Of a stretch of 64,000 nt of DNA, positions 23,901-34,600 are shown in pieces. The stretch is taken from assembly GCA_016858145.1 (NCBI GenBank), contig JAEHOE010000007.1, positions 682,001-746,000 on the forward strand, in the 5' to 3' direction. Source of the DNA: Edaphochlamys debaryana (Eukaryota > Chlorophyta > Chlorophyceae > Chlamydomonadales). The stretch's first letter is position 1; each line of letters begins with the position of its first letter. The translations under genes and the position numbers were made by a program. The notes under the pieces were generated by a model. That model saw only the letters and a program-made list of their open reading frames with translations. It was not told where the DNA came from and searched no databases.

Positions 23901-26856
23901 GACCCGGGCCGGCCTGGTCGGTGGCAGCGCCGCCGTCGCGCTGCCGTCAGGCGCCGCCGCCAGCGCCTCACTGGCGGCGGCGGCGTCCGCAAGCGCCCCA
24001 GCGTCTGCCGGCCAAGCTCCGCCGCCAGCACCTCTGCCCCCGTCCAAAGCGTGGCTCCCACGCCAGCCAATGCCGCCGCCACCCGCCCCGGCGCTCGGAA
24101 CCGCAGCGGCAGCAGCAGCGGCAGGCCCAGCCAATGCGCCGACGGCGCCGCCTCCGCCAAGGCCCGTGTCGTCCTATGCCGAGACCTTGCTTCGTGGCCG
24201 CCAGGCCGCTGCAGCGGCGGCGGCGGCAGCCGACGCCAGCGGGGCTGACGGCGCCGCCGAAGCCGCCGACGCTGCTGCGAGCGACCAGCAGCCGTCGTCT
24301 TCGTTGTCGTCGACGCCGTCACAGCCGCCCGCGCAACAGCCGCAACAGCTGCCCGCCGAGTTCCGCTGCGATCTGTGTGCCGTACAGTGCAACAGCCGCT
24401 GTACGTACGAGCAGCACTGCGCCAGCCGCAAGCACATCGCCAAGGCCAAGGCGGCGTGAGTGTGGGGCCAATTCCGATGGCTCTGAGTGCGTGCGGGTTG
24501 TTGCGCGTGCCTGGCCCTCTTTTCTTTCCTGCTCTCACGGTGCGCCTCTCTGCCACGACTTACCCAGCCTCCCGGATGGGCCCCGCCTCTGCCCCTTTTC
24601 CTCCCGTAGGGGCATCGAGCTGCCGCCTCTACCCCCCAGCTTTGGCGCCATGGGCCCCGCCGCCGGCGGCCGCCCTGGCGCCGACGGCAGCGGCGGCGGC
24701 GGCCCAGACGGTGCCGGCGGCACCGCCAACGGCAATGGCAGCGGCGCCGCGCTGGGCGGCCCCTTCTCCTGCTTGCTGTGTGCCGTTGCGTGCAACAGCG
24801 AGCAGACGCTGGCGCAGCACCTGGCCAGCCGCCGCCACCTCACCCGCGCCGCCCGGCAGCTCCTACTGCGGGCGCTGCCGCCGGAGGCCGATGACGGCGC
24901 CGCCGCAGCGGCAGCGGCGGCAGGCGGCGGCGGCGGCGCGTCGGCGCCGTCATGCAACGGCGTGGGCGCGGCGGGTGCCGGGGCTGGGGCACAGCTGGGC
25001 TCCGTGTTCGGCGGGGCGGCGGCGGGAGGGGCGGCCCAGCGGGCGGGTTCGCAGCCAGGTGATGGGGAGCTCGGGGGACCGACGGGGCTGTCCCCGCAGG
25101 CCGGAGGCGGCGGAGCGAAGGGCGACCGCCGCACTGGAGGGGGCTTGCTGCATAGGCTGTGCCGCCAGGTATGCGAGGGGCTGCTAGGGTCCCTGCTGCC
25201 CGGGGGTGCGCTGTTCTGCCTAGGAAGTGTCCTTGCGATGTTTGCATGCGTGCTCGTGGCCTGGGCAATGGCGTTGTGCTCGCAGGCCCTCGCTGCCCTT
25301 CGTCGTACCAACGCTCTCCACCTTCCTGCAGGTTCTGGATCCGGAACTGGACGCGCTGGTGGCCGACACGCTGACCAAGATCCGCGGGTTCCAGGAGCGG
25401 GCGATGCAGAAGAACGCCATCAAGGTGCGCCACCCTCCCCAGCGCCCTCCCCTTCGCCCTCTCCGTCTACACCTCCCTGGTCGCCCCACTCACCTACCCC
25501 TGTCCCCTTACACCCCCTTACACCCTCCTTCTCAACCCTCAGCTCCCCGGCCTCCAACCCCCCCCCCACCGACCCCCCACCCCACCCCCGCGCCCCCCCA
25601 TCCCCATCCCCCAGGCGGCTGCCAACCGTTGGTACGTGCTGGGCCTGAGGGAGGTGCACAAGGCGGTGCGCACGAAGAGGGCTCGGGCGGTGGTGGTGGC
25701 GCCTAACATCGAGGAGGCGGGCGGCGGCTGCGAGGGCGGCCTGGACGCCATGCTGGGGGCCATCCTGGGCATGTGAGTGGGCCTGGCTGGGCCCGGGGCG
25801 GGCCTGGGGCGGGTGCGGGTGGGCCTCGCGTGGTGCCATGAGCGGGGCCTGAGCAGTCGATGTCCCTCTGCTGTGTTGCTGCTGGCCCGCGGTGGGCCTG
25901 GCATGGGCCTGGGACCGCCTGGGCAGGGGAGAGAGGGCTGCTGCGCTGCAGTCAACGTCCCTTTGCTGTACGCGATTGCGCTCCAGCCCGGAAACGCCCT
26001 CGCTCGCTGCCGCGCTCTGCCCTCCGCCCTCCGGCCGCAGGTGCCAGGAGCAAGGGACCACGGTGGTCTTCGCGCTCAGCCGCAAGCACCTGGGCCGCGT
26101 GTACGGCTTCAAGAAGCGCGTCAGCGCGGTGGCCATCCTGGAGCTCAACGGCATCCACGAGGCGGCCGTACAGGTACGGCACGGTTGGGGGCATGCGTAC
26201 CGGTACAGCAGATGCTGGCGCCCAGGTGCCCGAGATAGTGCATGTCCGACACACGTGTCCAATATGTTTCTGCCGTATTCCTCGAACAGCGAACAGCGCT
26301 GACATCCCCGCTGCTTATGCGATGCTTAGCTTGCACCCGTCTCAGCTGTGCACTGCCCGTCCCCCGGCCCTCCTCGACGCAGATCACCAAGCTTGCTCGC
26401 GCCGGCCAGGAGGAGTGGGAGGCGCGGGTGGCGGCGGCGGGCGGCGGGGACGCGGGCGCGGCGGCGGTGGCGGCGGCGGCGGGGTGGTACGCCGGCGCGG
26501 GCTCGGGTGAGAGCGACGACGACGATGACGGCGGCGGCGGAGGGCCTTCGCGGGCCCGGGTCAGCGCAGGCGGAGGCGGAGGCGCGCCGGCGGGACCGAG
26601 CGAGGCAGCGGGGCCCTCATCGTCCTCGCACGCAAGCGGGGGCGGAGAACAAGCCATGCAGGCTGGGCCCGGGCCTGGGCCTGGGCCCGGGGCTGCGCCT
26701 GGGCCTGCCCTGGCCGGCACGCAGCCTGTTGGGCCCGCCGGTGGCACTGGAGGAGGAAGCGGAGGCGGGGGCGGCGGTGCGGCTGACTCTGCGCTGCAGA
26801 GGGCGCTTAACGCAGCAGCGCCGGCCTTTGTGCCCCGCTTCGGCGGCGATAGGTGA
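17933..26856 (+). CDS. SBP2-like SECIS-binding protein with L7Ae domain and three zinc fingers
   Basis: Ten exons join in phase: 17933-20350, 20527-20725, 20897-21877, 22094-22761, 23104-24455, 24610-25168, 25332-25424, 25615-25772, 26041-26173 and 26383-26856, about 2344 residues. The C-terminal part matches the SECIS-binding protein 2 family: a pre-domain (LDPELDALVADTL, GFQERAMQKNAIK, about 2060-2090), then L7Ae at about 2093-2190 with WYVLGLREVHKAVR, ARAVVVAPNIEEAGG, TTVVFALSRKHLGR and KKRVSAVAILELNG. That family binds the SECIS hairpin and recruits selenocysteine insertion factors. C2H2 fingers lie at about 356-382 (CRACGKAF), 1842-1865 (CDLCAVQC) and 1925-1948 (CLLCAVAC); the last two look like U1/matrin RNA-binding fingers. 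PolyQ is at about 1450-1506. Known animal SBP2 proteins are roughly 850-1100 residues, so this is exceptionally long. The terminal GATAG|GTGAGT could be a splice donor. Confidence 0.85.
20351..20526 (+). other. GC-AG intron (intron 1 of the SBP2-like gene)
   Basis: The only phase-consistent donor is AAG|GCAAGC, the classic GC-type donor, joined to CACGCAG|GCGCAC. The nearby GGTCGG would break the downstream frame. Confidence 0.65.
21340..21660 (+). repeat. Duplicated PAWLAP-GDS acidic motif in the SBP2-like protein
   Basis: Exon 3 encodes LPAWLAPSGDSTDEDDE near 21340 and LPAWLAPGGDSSDDEDG near 21616, separated by low-complexity Ala/Pro sequence. A Trp-centred peptide followed by acidic residues, repeated in disordered sequence, is typical of short linear interaction motifs. 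Confidence 0.6.
23185..23352 (+). repeat. CAG/CAA tract encoding polyglutamine
   Basis: About 56 codons, nearly all Gln with a few Leu, Ala, Phe and His, lie in exon 5 of the SBP2-like gene. FAQQQQQ units are repeated. CAG and CAA are mixed, which limits slippage. Confidence 0.9.
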
Positions 26857-27278
26857 GTTGACGCGGCTGGGGCGCTTGCTCCGTCCGGAGCCGGAGGCTC
26901 TTGACGGGGCTCAGCACGCAATGGCCTCTACCGGCTGGACCGCTGCTAGGGCCCAGGCGGGTGTGGCTTCAATGCGCCGCGATGAACGAACGCTCTTGAT
27001 GCGCGCATTGGGGATCCTGCTGGACTGGTCTGGACTGGACTGGATTGGATTGGGTGAGGCCGTGAGCCGGGATGAACTGTTCGAGCCCTCGAGGCCTACG
27101 AACCTGAACCTGCCAGCAACGGCTTAGGCTCAACTCTGGGAAGAGGCAGGCGTGGGGCGGCGAGTGGTGTTCACGGACACGGCTTTCCTGCTGCAAGGAT
27201 TCCTAAAGACAATGGATGCACTCTGGCGTGCATCGTGGTTAAGTACTAGCGAGAGCAGGCTCATATCGCTAATAGGGC

Positions 27279-27283
27279 TGTAA
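27279..27283 (+). terminator. TGTAA polyadenylation signal candidate for the SBP2-like gene
   Basis: TGTAA about 420 bases after the stop codon. A second TGTAA lies near 27901. Confidence 0.4.
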
Positions 27284-28467
27284 TTGGGAGTACCGGTATC
27301 AGGCTGGGTCGCTAGCCCTGACTTGGCCATTTGGTTCGTGCTGCTGTCTGTGGCGAGGCCTCGCATACTACAGTGCTCGACGGCGTTTTGTGTGCGTGAG
27401 GACAACCGGGGGCCCCTCGTGGAGCAGAGCAGGTTCATGCGGCTGGCGAGCGGGACGCACCCAGGACGCATTCGTGGCGTTGACACCGACCGCCGATAGC
27501 GTGGTACTTGCAGTTTAGAGTGTGTGGGCGTTCATGCGATGCTGCTTTTTGGCTTGAGCCGCCACCCTGGCAAGCTCGCTAGGCTAGTCGAGTGGTCCCA
27601 AATGGCCCGCCAGAGACACGTGTCTGTGCTAGCAGCAGAGGTTGGGATTGATCAGCAGTTGCCGCGAGGTCACGGAGTACAGGTGTGTGACGGTTGAGGG
27701 GGGTTATACGGCGTACCCAGGCCTGGGGGGTGGGGTTGCTGAGTCCTTTTTGCGACCGATGCCGCCTTTTGGCCAAGTTGAAGCCCCATGATACTTGGCG
27801 CAAGGGTGTGCGAGAAAGCGGTGCGTGTGTCATGTCTTGCGCAGCTAGGCGCCGGAACAACACCTAAGGCGATTGGATGTTTGCTTCGGGTGGGGTTGAG
27901 CTGTAAGGTCGGCGATGGATTCGTGTTCTCATTTGTGTTACCGCGTTCAATCGCACACGGCGGAGGGCTCACACCTGTCGTCTTTGCTCCGGACTGTTGG
28001 ATGGACGGCCTACCGTACGATACTGTTTGGCGGCCGCAAGGAGCTGTGGCAGGGCCGCACGGAGGTGACTGCAGGTCGAACGGAAAGGACTGGTATGGAG
28101 GCATGGTCCCTTGTTGACCCTCGTGCTTTGTGGTGCTGTGCAGAGTCCCGTGCGCTGCATGCATGCAGGCAGGCAGGCACGGGGCGGGCATTCTGGTGCC
28201 GTGATTTGCGGAGAGCCGGCCCGCCCAAGGTCTGCTGACGGAAGGTGGCGGCGGGCGAGTAGGCCAGTGCAGTGACGACGTGTGTGCAGGGGTAGACATG
28301 CTGCTGCTGATGTGGGCGTGGAAGGGCCGGTCCGGGATCCAGACGGGCCAACGCAGCGTCTTGGAGGGCGAACGGTGGTGTGAGTGAGTCCCGGATGGGG
28401 TGGACATGGGTGTGGAAGAAGCTGAGGATGCTGGGATGTCTTTGCGTGCGGGCAGGTGGCCGAGATG

Positions 28468-28472
28468 TTACA
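28468..28472 (-). terminator. TGTAA polyadenylation signal behind CCF copy B3
   Basis: The plus strand reads TTACA, so the minus strand reads TGTAA about 220 bases after the B3 stop codon. Confidence 0.45.
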
Positions 28473-28691
28473 TTCATCCAGGGAGATGCAGTGTCTGCTG
28501 TCTACCTGCTGTCCCAAATGACTCAGTGTCTCAGTCCCCCGCTCGCCTGGCTGGAGTACCCGGGACGGCGGCATCCTATGTACACACACAACTGTGCTCC
28601 AGGAGTTCAATTGCTTGGCCCCTCCTGTCCCACTGCCAGCCCAGAAGCTACCGCTATACATAACTACTGCTACCGCTCATGCCAGCCTAGG

Positions 28692-29726
28692 CTAGGCCTC
28701 CTGCCCCGCACCCGTGCGCGTGTGGAACGTAAACGCGCAGCGGCAGTCGTACTCGCACGCCGCCTCCTCGCCCTCCCACTCCGCCGCCTCCCCCTCCCCG
28801 GGCACGCACCACCCCCGCTCCAGCTCCACCCTCAGACCCGTCAGCTCCGCCAGGTGCGCCCGCAGCTCCTCCGCCAGCCGCTCGGCCGTGTGGCCGCACG
28901 CCCAGTCCCGAACGCCCAGGTCAGCCTCCGCATCCACGGCGCTGGGCCGGCCCTGTGTGCAATACGTCGTGCGTCGCGCGGTGCGGACGAGCAAGAGGAC
29001 GGAGGACGGGGGCGGGGGAGCGAACCTTAGCGGCACGAGCAAGAGGAGGAACTTAACGGTGTGGGGGCAAGGCTAGCTCGTCCTGCATCTATCCCCGTCG
29101 CTGCTGCATGCCTTGCCCTCCCTTCGCACCTGCAGGGCGTCCGTGAGGATGCGCTTCACCAGACCAGGGTCCTCCCACTCCTCCTCCTCCGGGCTGCCGA
29201 CCGCAGAGCACTGCACCGCCAGGGCCGCCCTCAGTCGCAGGCTCCTTGCGTCGCTCTGCGCGTGCTGAGCGCTCAGCCTGCACTGCTCCCCTAGCCCCTC
29301 CAAAAAAGCAGCCTGCTGCGGCTCCGCCGCCGCCGCCGCCTGCCGCCCAGCCGCCGCCGCCAGCCGACCCAGCGCCGCCGCCTGCTGTTCGGCGGCGGTG
29401 GCGCTGACGGCGAGGCTCTGCTGGAGCAGTGCCGTCAGGTCAGCAATGTCGGAGCTGGCGGCAGCGGCGGCGGCAGCAGCGCCGCCGCCGGGTCCCCTCG
29501 CCGCCGCCAGGGCCTTGATGGCGGCCGCAATGCGGCACAGTTCAGCTGCGGAGGCGTTGGAGGAGGTCAGGCTGACGGGGCTAGAGTGGGAGGGGGAAGG
29601 GCGGGAGGGAGGCGTGCTACTGCCGCCGCAAGAGGGGGCGGAGCGACCGGCCAAGCGGGACACCACAGGCCGCTGCCGGGGTGCTGCGGCGGAGACCGAC
29701 AGGGGGGGGAAGCAGCTGAGCTGCAT
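28692..29726 (-). CDS. CCF coiled-coil family protein, type B (copy B3), two exons
   Basis: Exons 29130-29726 and 28692-28952 (minus strand) join in phase and give about 285 residues. The N-terminus MQLSCFPPLSVSAAAPRQRP resembles a transit peptide; an upstream in-frame codon at 29789 is GTG, so ATG 29726 was chosen. The core has LCRIAAAIKALAAA, SATAAEQQAAALGRLAAAA and LRAALAVQCSA, then LVKRILTDALQ at the donor CAG|GTGCGA. Exon 2 starts GRPSAVDA and continues LAEELRAHLAELTGLRVELE, an acidic piece and CRCAFTFHTR. Exon structure and both exon-2 motifs match copy B2. It is divergent from copy A2. Function unknown. Confidence 0.75.
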
Positions 29727-30150
29727 GGCCCAGGGGAAGTCGGCGGCGGGGGCGAGGGCCGAGGCGCGGCGCCGCAGAGGGACGGACACGCGGCCTGCTC
29801 GACCTTCGGCCCACCACGCAAGCTCGCTCAGGGGACAGAGCTGGGGTGTCAGGTGAGGTTGCGCTGGCGGAAGCTATGAGGCCGTGTGCGCGTGGTGGCA
29901 AGGGGCAAGCTGGCGCTGGAGCTCACGGGGGAGGGCAGCAGCCCGACCTCGCATTGGAGCGAGAGCCACGCGCCCGAGATGTGCACCGCTACTTCGATCG
30001 GCTTCCCTGCTTGTGTCTAATAGATACGTACGCCTCCACTCACTCTCCAGCGCTGCAGCTCGAGGGTCGTGCCACTCACTGCCCCTGGCGAGTGTAACGC
30101 TCGCTGCTGCGCACCCCACTAGCCCCGGGCACGTCTTCGCTCCACCTGCA
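29727..30150. promoter_or_regulatory. Divergent intergenic region between CCF copies B3 and A2
   Basis: The 424 bp between the two start codons mirrors the A1/B1 arrangement at the left end. The plus-strand side is Thr/Ala/Cys-rich when translated and shows no family motif. No clear TATA box was seen. Confidence 0.4.
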
Positions 30151-30801
30151 ATGGCCTCTCCCAGCCACCTGCACCCTGCAGGCCTTCCCGCCACTGGTCG
30201 TGGCGAGGGCGGCGCCGCCCTCACCGAGGACCCGCCGGCGGCTCCCCTCCCCACCAGCCAGCTGATCAAGCGGGCCCCCACCGAGCAACAGGCCCCCTCC
30301 GCCTCCGACCCCGCCTCCGCCTCCGAGCTTCGGCGCATGCTGGGGGCGGCGGTGGAGGCGCTGGGGGAGAGGCAGGCGGCGGCGGCGGCGGAGCACACCG
30401 CCCTGCTCAGGCAGATCCTCGCGCAGCAGGCGGCGGCCGCGGCGACGGCGGCACAGCAGGCCGCGGCGACGGCGGCTGAGCAGGCCGCACTGCTGAGGGA
30501 GCTGCTGGCGGCGCAGAAGGCGGCGGCGAGGGCTGAGCGGCTGCAGAGGGCGCTGCTGGTACTGACTACCGCTACCTCGAAGCACGCCCTGCCGCCCCAC
30601 TCCCGCCACGCCCACGCCAAAGCGGCCCTCAAAGGGGCCCTGGAGGGAACCAGCCACGTCACCGACCGACTCCCGGCGGAGCGGCTGGCAGATGTGGTCA
30701 AGATCCTGCACGGCCTGACCGGCATGAGGCCGGTGGTGGAGGCGCTGGAGCGGGACGGTCGGGTGTCATTCTTCAAGCAGTACAAGATTAGCTTTCCGTG
30801 A
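30151..30801 (+). CDS. CCF coiled-coil family protein, type A (copy A2), single exon
   Basis: A single exon encodes 216 residues. The order is MASPSHLHPAG, SQLIKRAPTEQQ, helix ASELRRMLGAAVEALGE, a long Ala/Gln coiled-coil with AAEHTALLRQILAQQ and AAEQAALLRELLAAQ, then AERLQRALLV. The C-terminal module is LADVVKILHGLTGMRPVVEA followed by VSFFKQYKISFP. This is the complete form of the partial copy A1, and its end shows the family C-terminal signature: LTG, a hydrophobic/acidic helix, and a terminal aromatic-Pro. No membrane segment or enzyme motif is visible. Confidence 0.75.
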   Translation: MASPSHLHPAGLPATGRGEGGAALTEDPPAAPLPTSQLIKRAPTEQQAPSASDPASASELRRMLGAAVEALGERQAAAAAEHTALLRQILAQQAAAAATAAQQAAATAAEQAALLRELLAAQKAAARAERLQRALLVLTTATSKHALPPHSRHAHAKAALKGALEGTSHVTDRLPAERLADVVKILHGLTGMRPVVEALERDGRVSFFKQYKISFP

Positions 30802-31678
30802 TGAGGGGTGGGGCAACGGCAGGGGCGGGCTTCCGGACTGCGGTAGATCCTGCTGCTGATGGTCCGAGTGGCGGGTGTTGCGAACAATCCAAAGCCAACC
30901 GAGTCAGTGGTGCTGGACTCCCACGAGGATAGGTTGCGGCGGCTGGCCGAACTGAAGGCCCGAGGCTGTGGGGCCGGGGGTATGGAGCAGTGGAGCAGCT
31001 GGCCCGGCGTGGGCTGGGCGATCGAATGGTAAGCTGTAAGACAGGTTTGGGCCGTCGAGAAGAGTCCGCGCAGGAGGCGAGGGCGCCTTGGGGAACGGGC
31101 AGGGGAGGCTGGGGTTAGGGACAGCCGAAGCGGAAGGGCGTAGACTGACAAGCCGGGGCGGGGGATGGGTCGGCGGGGTCGGTTAGCGGGTGCTAAATGA
31201 GCCGGGGCTGGGGCAGGTAGGTAGATGGGGGGTGCGTGGGGGAGGGGGTGGGGCAGCGCCTCGGTGGCCGTCTTGGGCAGTTGAGCCGCTCGCTCGCGCT
31301 CAGCACCAGACGAATACATTCAACTACGATGCCCCCGAGCCTGCACCTGAAGGACAGCACGAACAGGGACGGGGGAAAGGGCCGGGGCTGTGAGGGCTGG
31401 AAGGGCGAGGGCAGTAAACGCATGCGGGGCCGCCCTACCCTTGGAGTTCCAGCCTCAAGCACAGCTCATACATATATTACGTTAGCGATACACACCGATC
31501 ATGCTACTCACCTGAACATATTGGCTTACCGGCCGGGGCACGTTCAGCGCAAGATCCCGCCGAGGCGCTTGTCAGGTAACTGCTGCATTCCCAGCGGCCG
31601 AATGTGTGTGTAGACCTCAAATCATCGTTTCGTTGCGCAACACCAGCGGCTGCTGGCCGAGGACCCAGCAGGGCGAGG
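30802..31678. other. Intergenic region before the MYND gene
   Basis: It contains a TGTAA at 31035-31039, about 235 bases after the copy A2 stop, then the upstream region of the MYND gene. No coding motif was found. Confidence 0.45.
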
Positions 31679-34600
31679 ATGGCGAACTCGCTCAGCGCCT
31701 CGTGGCGCGCCTACATGGAGAACGCAGATAGCCTGCTTGATGGCTATCGGAGTGAACCGATGCCGCAGGATGAAGTCTACCGCATCAAGCATCGTCGCGG
31801 GTATTCGTCCGGGTCAAGCCGTGACGCTTCAACGCCTCGCAGGCTTGAGGTGCTGCAGGCTTCCAAGCTGGCAATCAACCAGGCCGCAGCAGGGGCCGTT
31901 GGCGAGCAGGTCCTTGCCACACACCTGCGCTGGCTTGAAACACTGGCAGCGGCTGGCGTGCCCGGATGGACGCTGCGGCGCCTCCAAGCGCTTCCGGGCC
32001 ACATCGTCGCTGCGTGCCAGCCCACCGCCAGCCGTCGCACGCTTCTCGGCGCCGTGGAGGTCAGCGAAGGGCACGCGGTCCCTCCACGCCCTGCTGGAGG
32101 ACTACGACAGCAGCGGGGCCCACACCCGCACCCTCGCCGGCCCCTTCCTCACCCCTGACTTCCTCACGGCCCTTGCCGCCTCCGCTCGCGGCACAGCGAG
32201 CTTTCCCGGTACCTGCAGCTGCCCTCCAATCGACATTTCGGCAGGGCCGGCGCTCACGACCCAGCCGGGTCTTGGGTTGCGTCATGCAACGTCTTCGTCG
32301 GCGCCGCGTGCCAGCATCTCTTCTTCGCAGCCGCCGTGCTCAATCGAGACGCGTTCGCCGCGAGGGGTGGCTCTCTGCCGCCCTTCCCTCTGCGCCTGGC
32401 GGCAGCGCTGCGAGACTCCCAGCTCCCGGCGGGAACCGCTAATGCCGTTCTAGCCACCCTCGGATCCAACGATGGCCTCCTTCCGGACACGGGACAGAAC
32501 GGCGGGGCCGGCAGCAATGGAGGTGGAGGCGGGAGCGGCAACGACGGCGGCGGCGGCGGAGGCGGCAGCAACGGCGGAGGCGCCGCATCGGGGGCAGCAG
32601 CGCAGCAGGGGACGACGGGGGCGGCAGCACGGCTGGCGCCCTGGCACAGCGCACGTGCCTTGGCGCTGCTCCAATCCACCGCCGTACACCTGCACGACTG
32701 CACGGGCACAGGAGCGGTCGAGGCCAATGCCGCCATCGGCTCCGCGCTAGCCCACCCCGACGTGACCGCCCTGCGTCTGGCGCTGCTGCAGACGCTGTGG
32801 GAGCAGGCGGGCCTGGGGCCAGCGGGCGCCGGCCCTGATGCCGCCGCCGGCCCAGGTGCCAGCGACGCGGCGCCGTCGCCTGGCGGCGATCTGCTCTGGA
32901 TTCACTACCAAAGCGTCATCGTGGGGGCGGTGGGGCTGTGGCAGGCGGGGCGCGAGCGCGTGCTGATCTCACCCGACGAGGGGCGGCTGCTCCCACCCGA
33001 GCCGGGCGTGCCCCCGGAGCTGCAGCTGGCGAGGGCGGCGGCGCGGACCGCCGAGGCCATGGCTCGCCTCATGCGGGGTCAGGGCCTGGGCGGCGTGTTT
33101 GGAGCGGAGCAGCTGCGCCGGCTGGTCGTAGAGGAGGTGCGTGCGCTCCAAACGGCCAAGACCTAGAGTTGCTTGGGCCCAGTCCGGTGGGTCGGGGGTG
33201 CTGGACATGTGCGGGCGGGCCGGGCCTTGCGCGGGGAGAGCAGCCGGCTTGGTTGGTGCGCCGTGTGGCGTTATGTAGCGCGTCCTGTCGTTGCCTGGGT
33301 CCAACTCTGAGGGATCAGAACGAGGCTGGGGAGGGATAAGCACCGTGTGGCTGGGTCCCATTCCTAGGGATTTGAACCGGACTGGGGAGGGATCAGACTG
33401 AGGCTGGGAGCCGAAGCCACGTGGGCCGGCAAGTCCAAAGGTTGATGACGCTGAGTGCCTAGGCCAGCCCCATCCGCCCTGACGGCTGGTCGAGCCCGCC
33501 GCTTGTCCTCAGCCTCCCCGCTGCTGCCCCCATCCACGCCCCCAGAACAACATTGTCACCCTGCTGCCCCTGCTATCCCAGCGCTGCCCCCCGGTACCCG
33601 AACCCCTACCCCACTGGGCGGAGGCGAGCGCCTGGGTGCTGGCGGCGGCGCTGGAGGGGCTGGAGGCGGCGCTGGCGGCGGGGCAGGGCGCGGGCGCGGG
33701 CGCCAACGCCGCGGGAGCGAGTGCGGCTGCGGTGAGCTGCCAGCATAAAGCTACGGCGGGGTGCGGACGGGAAAGCATGGCGGGTTGCAGAAGAATACAA
33801 GGCTCTTTCTGCGCAGGCGGCGTGCGGGGCTGTGCGGTGGCGTGGCGTGGTGTGGCTTGGAGTGCGTGGCCGTGTGGTGGAGTGGCGTGTGCATGCAGCT
33901 TGCTCACCGCTGGCCCGCGCTTTGCCGCCCTGCCCTGCAACCGACATGCAGGCTGCGGCGGCCTGCGATTTGGCGGCCAAGGTGGCCATGGCACTGGAGA
34001 GGGCCGCGGTGACGGCTGCGGGTGAGGAGCAGTAGGATGTTGTTCCCTGGGGGCTAGGGTGAACGCACCTCGTGCAGTAGTCTTTCCTTGCTGGCACCTC
34101 GGTAGCTGTGTTGCAGTGTGAGGCTGATGTCGCCTCGCATGCCGTTGCTTCGCTCATCTCAACATCTAAGTTCACCCCCATCTCACATTGCGTCTCCGCA
34201 GGCCTCCTCGGCTCCGGGGCCTCCGCTCAGCGCATGGAGGCCCTCGCCGCCCGCCTGCGCCGCGCGGGCCTGGGCGCTTCCCTGGACCACGCCCTGCGCC
34301 TCGCCTTCGCCTTCCGAGACCGGGCCATGGCGCCTGGATTCAGCCGCGAGGCCGTACAGCTGGATCTCGGATTCGTTGGTGTGCTGGATCAGGTGTCGGT
34401 CCTTAATACCGCTCTGGCACCCGCGGCTCTGCATGATGCGACGCCGGTCAGCCGCAGCGAGGCTGCCGCCTCCGCTGCTGAGGGCTTGGCGGAGTGCAGC
34501 GGACTGGCCCTGACCCTAGCCAAGTGGGCGTCGCTGCTCGCGCGGAGGATGGAGGCCGCGGCGGCTGCGGCCCCAGGGAACCCGGCGGGCGCTGCGACGC

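Larger units (their letters stand above)
26857..28691. other. Intergenic region between convergent genes
   Basis: It holds the 3' region of the SBP2-like gene and of CCF copy B3. It is less GC-rich than the coding blocks, with many stops in all frames. No gene, RNA or mobile element was recognised. Confidence 0.5.

Noticed and set aside
27670..28407. A 245-codon minus-strand open frame in the intergenic region
   Set aside because: Composition is Pro/His/Thr-rich and irregular, with no splice context or homology.
32156..32158. In-frame TGA in the MYND gene as a selenocysteine codon, given the SBP2-like neighbour
   Set aside because: Homology around it lies in another frame and no SECIS-like hairpin was recognised; a frameshift explains it better.
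33340..33390. T-loop-like GGTTCAAATCCC on the minus strand suggesting a tRNA
   Set aside because: No matching T-stem, anticodon arm or acceptor stem can be formed around it.
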